64,000 nt of DNA, taken from Semisulcospira habei. Taxonomy: Eukaryota > Mollusca > Gastropoda > Semisulcospiridae. A model generated the notes under the pieces. It was given only the letters and a program-made list of their open reading frames with translations, did no database searches and was not told the origin of the DNA. Positions 35,801 to 44,800 of this stretch are shown here, in pieces (within the stretch, counting starts at the first letter, position 1; every line of letters begins with the position of its first letter). Where the stretch lies: the NCBI GenBank assembly GCA_036245525.1, contig BTPG01000003.1, positions 137,737,082 through 137,801,081 of the forward strand, given 5' to 3'. Both the position numbers and the translations under genes were made by a program.

Positions 35801-38800
35801 CCTTGCTTGTGCTTAACTACTGGAAAACAACTGTTCTTGCATTTGTGGTGAAATGATTTGGTAAAATGTTTCAGATGCTACGGTGTCCCAAGTTTAGACG
35901 CAGCTCTAACCTTTCGTTTAGGTGATTTGTTTTTTAAAATCACCTCAAAAAGTATATTTACTCTTTGACTGAACATCACATGTTCACAAAATGGTGCATA
36001 TCAAATTTAAATAGAGTGGGTGCATTGCACGTGTCCCTATGGTGCATCCGAAACGGGTTATCATACCCCCCCCCCCTCCTTCCCCCCCCTGCAGTCGATC
36101 CTCAATTGTGTCAACACAGAACAGATTATTTATTTTCTTTTTTCGATTTGTATACTTTGTCAGACATGTCTAAAACAGGCATTGTTTCATCTTTAGCTTT
36201 TTTTTTTCATCCTATATTCCCACTTTTGGTGCTTAGTACTGTAGATGAACTCACATGCTGGGACCCTAATAGCCATTTCTGACACACACAAAAATCTCCA
36301 CGCATTTGGCGACAGTCAAGTGGATTTGGTACTCCCTGCATGCAAATCCATGCACGTCATGGGTACATTCAGCTTCCCCACTGATTCAAAAAAACCTATC
36401 GCCACAGATCAATTACCTCAGGTGAAGTTTACTACAGACAACTACAATGCAAGTCACAGACCAGTATAGATGGTTGTCCTCATAATCCAAGACTTTTTAC
36501 GTGTGCGTCTGACTCTGATTTTGGCTTTTTAGTTTACCACTGCCTGCGGCATGGTAAAAAATGACAGATCAGCACACAAACAGGATTTGGACTAATAATA
36601 GTACATGTAGGTAAATGAACCTAGGGTGGGGAAGTGGCGCAGTGGTTAAGGCGTCTGCCTCCAATGCCAAAGGTTCGAGGTTCGATACCGGGTTCCGGCG
36701 TTGGATTTTTCTCCTCTGGTGTCACCGTCTGGGCAGTGGGCAGATGTTCACATCTGCACGGGACATAGACGACCCCGGCCCCCACGAGTCCCCTGCTGCC
36801 TTGCAGGCCTGGCCGCGGAAAGGCTAAGGGAGGAAACCCCTGACATCAAAGCCCCCGTGTCTCCGGGGAAGGCTTTTGAGCCAGAGACTAGGACAAGGAC
36901 AGTCTGATATAAAACCTACGACCCGAGGACCTCGATGCCACCGTCCCAGCTTGCTAGGCCATGGCAAACGAACCAAGGGTTTAAAGGGTGGGGCCAGTAC
37001 TGCGCACACTGCACTCCACCAAAAAGCTCCACCGCGCAGGCTTTAGGAAACGCCCACGGACTATGACACTGAACTTTCCAAGTCCTGTAGCGATGCGCAA
37101 GGGGCAAAACGGCAGGTGAAAGATGTCACTGGAAGCTGCAGTCTCAAACCTGCATGCAGGCGGTTCAGGATATTGGTCGCCTGATGTTGACCTGGGGATG
37201 ACAACGTCACTCGGCACACCCTGAACGACCAAGCAGCCTTCTCTAGGGACAGCACTGCTTGCTCCACACGGAGAGGGGCCTAGAAAAGGTGGCCTAACCA
37301 AAGCTCATCCCCTCGTAACCCCAGTTGGCTAGCCGCGGTCAACGGGCATCTTCTCATGCGGTCAGAAAACAAGAAAAAACAATGGATCCACTCTCATGAT
37401 GACCACGACCGGACTCAACGTAGCATGCTGGAACATCCGAACCATGCTCGACACAGCAGACAGCGGACGCCCTGAATGTCGCTCCGCCCTCATTGCCCAT
37501 GAATTGCGGAGGTTAAACATCAACATCGCCGCGCTCAGCGAAGTACGCCTTCTGGAGGAAGGCAGCCTCCAAGAACTTGGCGCTGGCTACACCCTCTACT
37601 GGTCAGGCAGGCCTGCATCAGAAAGACGGCTCTCAGGCGTGGGCTTCATGGTGAAGACCCCATTGCGACTAAGTTGGAAAACCTACCAATGGGTCACTCC
37701 GACCGCATCATGTCCATGCGCCTCCCACTGAGACACCAGCAATACGTCACCCTTCTCAGTGTGTACTCCCCAACCCTCCTGGCAGAGCCTGCAGAAAAAG
37801 ACAAGTTCTACTCTGACCTGCGCAGCCTCCTGCAGAGCACCCCTGCAGACGACAAAGTCATCATCCTTGGCGACTTCAACGCCAGAGTGGGCCAAGACTC
37901 TGAAGCCTGGAAAGGAGTCCTCGGCAAGCATGGCGTTGGGAACTGCAATGACAATGGTCGCCTACTGTTGGAGCTCTGTGCAGAGCAGCAACTTGTCATC
38001 ACCAACACTACTTTCCAGCAAAAGGACAGTCGAAAGACCACCTGGATGCATCCTCGCTCCAAGCACTGGCACCTTATCGACTATGTCCTAGTGCGTCAGA
38101 GGGACCGCAGTGACGTCCTCCTCACCAGAGTGATGCCCAGCGCAGAGTGCCACACTGACCACCGCCTTGTTCGCTGCAAACTCAGGCTCCGCCTCAAGCT
38201 GAAACCCAAGAAAGGGGGCCCTCCCAAGAAAAAGCTTGATGTTGCCAGCCTTCAGCGTGACGACAAAAAAGCTGCCCTTCAGGCCGATTTACAGCGCATG
38301 CTCAAAGACACAGTTGATCCAGCAGACTCCTCCCCTGAAACACTCTGGGAACAACTGAAAACTGCTATTGTAAAATCCTCTGTGGAAGTCTTGGGCTTTG
38401 CTAGAAAGAGGAACAAAGACTGGTTTGACGAAAACGACGTAGAGATCCAGGAACTTCTAGCAAAAAAAAGAGCCGCCCACCAGGCCCACCTAGCCCAGCC
38501 TTCCTGCCCTGTGAAGAAGTCTGCCTTCCGCCTCATCTGCAGCAGTCTCCAGCTCAAGCTTAGAGAGCTCCAGAACGAGTGGTGGTCCAGACTGTGCGCT
38601 GACAACGGTGACTACAGGGGCTTCTACGAAGCACTGAAAGCAGTGTATGGCCCTAGGCACCTGGTACAAAGTCCCCTGCGAAGCGCTGATGGACAGGCAC
38701 TCCTCACAGATAATACCTCCATCTTGAACCGCTGGTCGGAATACTTTCAGGACCTCTTCGGCGCTGAACGCACTGTTCAAGAAACAGTCATCCTCCAAAT

Positions 38801-41800
38801 CCCACACCTTCCACTAAAGGTTGAATTGGACGAACCGCCCACCGCCGAAGAGACCCTCACAGCCATCCACCAGCTCAAGAGTGGCAAAGCAGCAGGCATT
38901 GACGGAATCCCGCCAGAGATCTGGAAACACGGAGGCCCAGCACTGCACAACAAGCTCCACGACCTCTTTCTCTGCTGCTGGGAAAAAGGAACACTACCAA
39001 AGGATCTCCGTGATGCAGTCATTATCACCCTGTACAAGAACAAAGGAGAGAAGTCTGCCTGCTCTAATTATCGTGGAATTACCCTGCTGTCCATTGCCGG
39101 GAAAATTCTCGCAAGGTTGCTCCTGAATCGGCTGGTACCTGCCATCGCTGAAGACCACCTCCCAGAGGGCCAGTGTGGCTTCAGAGCCAACAGGAGTACC
39201 ACCGACATGGTCTTTGTGCTGAGACAGCTTCAGGAGAAGTGCCGCGAGTAGAACAAAGGGCTGTACGTAACGTTTGTCGACCTAACAAAAGCATTTGACA
39301 CTGTGAGCAGGCAAGGTATGTGGCAGATCCTGGAGCGACTAGGTTGTCCCCCAAAGTTCCTCAACATGATCGTCCAGCTGCACGAGGACCAGCAAGGCCA
39401 GGTCAGACTAAACAGTGACCTCTCAGAACCATTCCCCATTCGCAACGGCGTGAAGCAAGGCTGCGTGCTGGCACCGACCCTCTTCACCATCTTCTTCAGC
39501 ATGATGTTGAAGCAGGCCACAGTGGACCTCGACGATGACGACGCAGTGTACATCAGGTATCGTCTCGATGACAGCCTGTTCAACCTCAGACGACTGCAGG
39601 CCCACACGAAAACCCTAGACCAACTGATTCGTGAGCTGCTCTTCGCTGATGACGCTGCCCTCGTTGCACACACAGAGAGAGCCTTGCAGCGCATTACGTC
39701 CTGCTTCGCAGATGCTGCCCAGCTCTTTGGACTTGAGGTCAGTCTGAAAAAGACAGAGGTCCTTCATCAGCCGGCACCCAAGGAAGAGCATCGCCCTCCC
39801 CACATCACCATCGGCGAGTCCGAACTGAAGTCTGTACACCAGTTTACCTACCTTGGCTGCATCATCACGTCAGACGCCAAGCTGGACAAGGAGCTGGACA
39901 ACAGGCTGGCAAAAGCGAACAGTGCTTTCGGGCGACTATTCAAGCGGGTGTGGCACAATCAACAGCTGAAAAAAGGCACCAAGATCAGCGTGTACAGAGC
40001 TGTCGTCCTCACCACCCTGCTGTACGGTTCCGAGTCCTGGGCCCTCTACCGCAGCCAACTATGACCCCTCGAACACTTTCACCAGCGCTGCCTGCGTACC
40101 ATCCTCAGCATTCACTGGAGTGACTATGTCACCAACGTCGAGGTCCTTGAACAGGTAGAAACTGTGAGCATCGAGGCTTTGCTGCTGCGGACACAGCTTC
40201 GCTGGGCGGGGCACGTCTCCAGGATGGAGGATCATCGCCTACCCAAGATCACTCTGTTCGGCGAGCTCGCCACTGGACACCGAGACAGAGGGGCACCAAA
40301 GAAGAGATACAAAGACGGTCTCAAGAAGTCGCTTAGTGCCTGCCAAATCGACCACCGCCAGTGGTCTTCGCTTGCTGCGGACCGTGACACCTGGCGCTCC
40401 ACCATTCACAAGGCAGCCGTCTCCTTTGAGGACTCTCGCAGAGCTAACCTTAAGGACAAGCGGCTTAGAAGAAAAAACAGAGTTGTCGTAACTCAGAACC
40501 CTGACCAGACCTTCCCCTGCAGCCACTGCGGTCGAACCTGCCTGTCCCGGATTGGCCTCCGCAGCCACGAAAATGCCTGCAGACGACGTGGGCAAGCCCT
40601 ATAGAAATCTTCGTTCGAAGTCAAGCCAAGAGGTAAATGAACACAACAGGCTGTCAGAAAAGTGCTGTAATGGATCAGCAGCAGAAGTGGAATTACCATG
40701 GAGAGTGAATGAAGTACCCATACCAAACCAGCCTTGCCTATGTTCATTTGAGCAATCATAAACATTTGTATTGCCCAACTGTGATTATAATTAATGCAGT
40801 GCAAAGTTCTGTGTGACATACATGTGTCAGAAAGAAAGTCAGACATATTAAAGAGAAAAGTGGTACAATTGTGTACAAAAGTGGTGCATGGTCCTGGTAA
40901 CGCCTCATTTAGCAACTGATCTGTGACCACATGAGAGAACTGAACAGTATGAAGTATTCTGAACTGATAATAATAATAATACATGGCATTTATATAGCAC
41001 ATTTCTCATAGTCATATTTATAACTCAATGCGCAGGCGAAAATAAGACACACACGCCATCACAAACACACACAGAGTCTGCTGGGGGTTTGTACAGAATT
41101 AGAAATACCGTAAAAACGAAAGTCTGCGAGAAAAAGTAAGTTTTTAACTTTGCTTTGAACTGCGTAAGGTTGGAGGCATTTCTGAGCTCAGCCGGTAAGG
41201 AATTTCAAATTAATGGAGCAGTTTATCCGAAAGAGCATTCACAGGCAGATTTGAGATGGAACTTTAAGACTTTGAGAAGTTTTGCTTCCAATCAACACAG
41301 TGAGCGAGAGGGCTGGTTTAAAGTATTTAGATTGGAGAAAAAGTATGACGGAAGACTGCCACCACAGTGGACTGGCGGTATGCAAGGGTCGCCATCTTAA
41401 ACTTTATGCCGGATTCGATGCCAGTGAAGGTCTTTCAGTATAGGTGTTACATGGTCTTGTTTTTGCCTGCGCTTCACAAGCCTTGGGGCATTATTCTGAA
41501 CTCACTGAAGGTGGTTAATCGGCTCAGATGAAAGACCAAAACACATAGAATTGCAGTAGTAAAGATGGCTCGTGACTAAAGCATTCACTAGCTTTGCAGT
41601 GGCACATTCAGAAAGACTGGGTGACATACGTGTGTCGGAAAGACAGTGAGACATTAAAGAGACATTGATACTGATAGAACACATTTATAAGCCAGAAACT
41701 ACTAGAATACTATACTGACTGCATGTATCTAACACACTTTGTTCTAAATACAAGCCTTGATATGCCAATTGTTTGATTGGAGGAATACCTATAAAATTTG

Positions 41801-44800
41801 AAATCACAGGGACCAAATTGGCAAATGTCTGCTTCTAATTGTAAAATAGAAATCTCGATGTACATGTGAAAATACGGCTTCAATAACATGCTTCCGTTTC
41901 ACATGCTCTCCCTTGGTGACAGTAATTAATCATAACAGGATTTAGTTTGTTAATCACAGGACCAAACGACATTAACTCAACAATAACACTGCAAGCTCAC
42001 ACTTAAAGACTGTATGCATTCAACAATTCATCAATTGAAACATGGGAGCTAGCAATGTTGCACACGTCGGTACTCACATCACGACAGAAAACGGGCCTAT
42101 CCTGCAGTCAATAAAGACAAGTCAGCTTCAGTAAGGATGAGTCACTGGCCAGATTAGTGAGCAATATGGTGGATGCACATTTTTGATGTAATATGATTAT
42201 GAGAGACATACAGGACTGGTGTGTGAACATATATATGATATATGATTATCCCTTGTGTGTCTGGGCGAATGAGTGTTTGGAGTCATTATAAATGTTTTCG
42301 CTGGTCAGCTGAAGGCAAATGACTGCCGTGAATGATGTTCTGATGAAGAACAGACCACAAAACTGAAGTGAAACATTAACTGTGCACACACGGCCCCCCC
42401 CCCCCCCTCCATTATTTCCTCTCCCCTTAGTAATAACATCTACTGACCTACCGTGCTACTATCATCATTAACCAACTTAACCAAAGTCCTAATAAAAGTT
42501 TGGCAAACCATGCGTTATTAGGACCCTACTCCATCAGCCCTGCCTAAACAAATTTCACAGTGACACTGACCCGACTACCCAAAATTATGTCCCGATGCTC
42601 ATCCAATTCCAAAGGAAAGTATGTTAAGAATATATCTTTCTACCCAACCCAAAAGCTTCGGCCAGCACTTGGGCTACTACTGTGTACTAATACAAGTACA
42701 TAGAGGAAAAACACAAATCTGACCAAGTGCACAATACAGTATAGATCTATGTCAACACTGACGTGCGCTGGCACCATGCAATCTATTCTGGCTGCCGAAA
42801 CCCCTACTTCCAGTTCCAGCCGCAGACCAATGGAACAACCTGACAACTGATTAACTTGGCGTGGTCTGGTGACAAGTTTATCAGGCACTACCTTTGAGTT
42901 TTATCAGAATTCCAGTCATTACACAGCATTAGCGACAAAACAAAATTACATTACTACAAGATATAGCAAGCAATCAAAAACCGAGCTCCATTAGGTGCTA
43001 GGAGTGAAAGGGCAAAAACTCAAGGTTCCCTGACTAAAAAAACCTGTCAATACTTGTGTAACCCCTTTGCCTTCTTCTCGTCGCAGGAGAGGCGCAACAC
43101 AAGTTTCATCATAAAACAATGCTATCTCACTTTGTTCCTACAAAACTACAGGTTCTACTTCATAGCACTGTAAAAAAAATGGTCATGTAAAAAAATTAAA
43201 CTGAAAAAAAGCAGCTGGCTCACTTCTGGCGTCAACAAAACGTCTACAGAGGTCACCTGAGGGGGTCAACCAGAACTGTATCACACTCACAGCAATCTTA
43301 CTCCGATTTACAAACTTCAATGTTCATTACTTCTTCAGTTTAGAATCAGACAAGGACATACCTACTGATACTGTGAAATCTTTTTGAACTGTATACTAAA
43401 TATTGCTAAAATTCCAGCTTAAAGTAACATAGACTTGTGCCCCACCCACTTAAAAGTACTTGGATAACTAACACACACTTAAAAGTTAAAGGGACCCACT
43501 CAAGGCAATAAAGGATTAATAATAGTTTGCACTATCTTCTTTGCACAGCAGGGTTTGTGTTTATTACATTTTCAGTGTAAATCGTGTATTTTGGGGATGC
43601 CATACGCATTTCTCTGAGATTACTGCTTACGCACACACATCTCCGACATGAGCCCCTTTTTGTATCTTGGGTCAGTGACTTACATGTCAGCTTCACAAAC
43701 GGGTGGTGGGTGGGAGTGACCGAGTGGGAACATCTTACACCCACAGCTGACACAGTGACAGTTGTGTTGATCATTTTTTACAAGTGAGTTTTGACAGTTT
43801 GCAGCCTAGTCTCATTATGAGTTATGGCATGTTTTCACAAATATTTGAGTCAGTGGTACACTTTTTAAATTATGTTTTATGATGATGCCGGAAAAAAGCC
43901 TAACTTATAAAGTTTCAATGTCTTAAACTAAGATGAAATAAATGTCTGCCCTTTTCTCCCTTCGAAGACAAAAGAGTTCTTCTACTACAAACAGGGGGCA
44001 CAGCTTCCCCCCAAAAAAATTCCAGCGATGGTTACTATGACCCCTAGTCAATAAATGTGGGGATCAAAATGCTGAAACTGGGACTGGGAGTCAACGCACA
44101 CACACATTATGGTATATATTAATGTGTGTTCTGAAATCTGTTTACAAATATCTGCACATTAGCATGAAGCTCAGATTCAGAGCTGTGCATCAGAATTGAA
44201 ATCTGTGCTTCAGTTGTGTATTATGGGGAACACTGGGCAGTACAGAGTAGAAAACGTGTTAACTCATTCTACCCCAACACCGAAATCCCCCAATGTTGCC
44301 ATTGTCCTCTGAAGACTGCATTGCAGTGCAGAACGCAGATCGACCATGATAGTTCAAGGGTGATGCCAGAATAGCTTGGCGCCCGTAGGCGCCAAGCTAT
44401 TCTGGCATCACCCTTGAACTATCATGGTCGATCCTTATCTTGCCGTGGTGTGTCTGGGGTAGAATGAGTTAAGTAACATGGACTGTGAAAATGGTGATAA
44501 AAAGTTGATAACCTGTTGTACTGGAACGTCTAACTGCTTTAATCACATAAAGCAAAACCTCTAGCTTTGAGTTGTGCTCAAAGTTTAACCTATTTTCAGC
44601 TTCAGAGATGAGCAGGCGCATCCTTATTAACCCCTTCAATTATCAATGAAGCATACCAGTAATTGCAACTTGCACACACATTCCATACTCACACTAGTTA
44701 GATGGATGCCATAATCAAAACTACACAAAACAGACAAATCTCTGGCCTACCTGGTACATTATTAAGTAAATGAAACAAAGTACTAGGCATAATAAAAAGA

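Larger units (their letters stand above)
36621..40630 (+). mobile_element. Complete 4.0-kb LINE with tRNA-like 5' head and 12-bp target duplication
   Basis: Bounded by the direct repeat AGGTAAATGAAC (36609-36620 and 40631-40642). The first 115 bp contain RNA polymerase III A-box (TGGCGCAGTGG, 36635-36645) and B-box (GGTTCGATACC, 36679-36689) sequences at tRNA spacing. They match the head of the SINE at 61911-62327. A 5' UTR of about 650 bp follows, then one ORF (endonuclease and RT) and almost no 3' UTR. It lies in WNK intron 1, antisense to the gene. There is no A tail. Confidence 0.85.

Noticed and set aside
36630..36700. A tRNA gene
   Set aside because: A and B boxes are present, but the sequence does not fold as a complete cloverleaf with paired acceptor stem. 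It is the head of a retroelement bounded by a target duplication.
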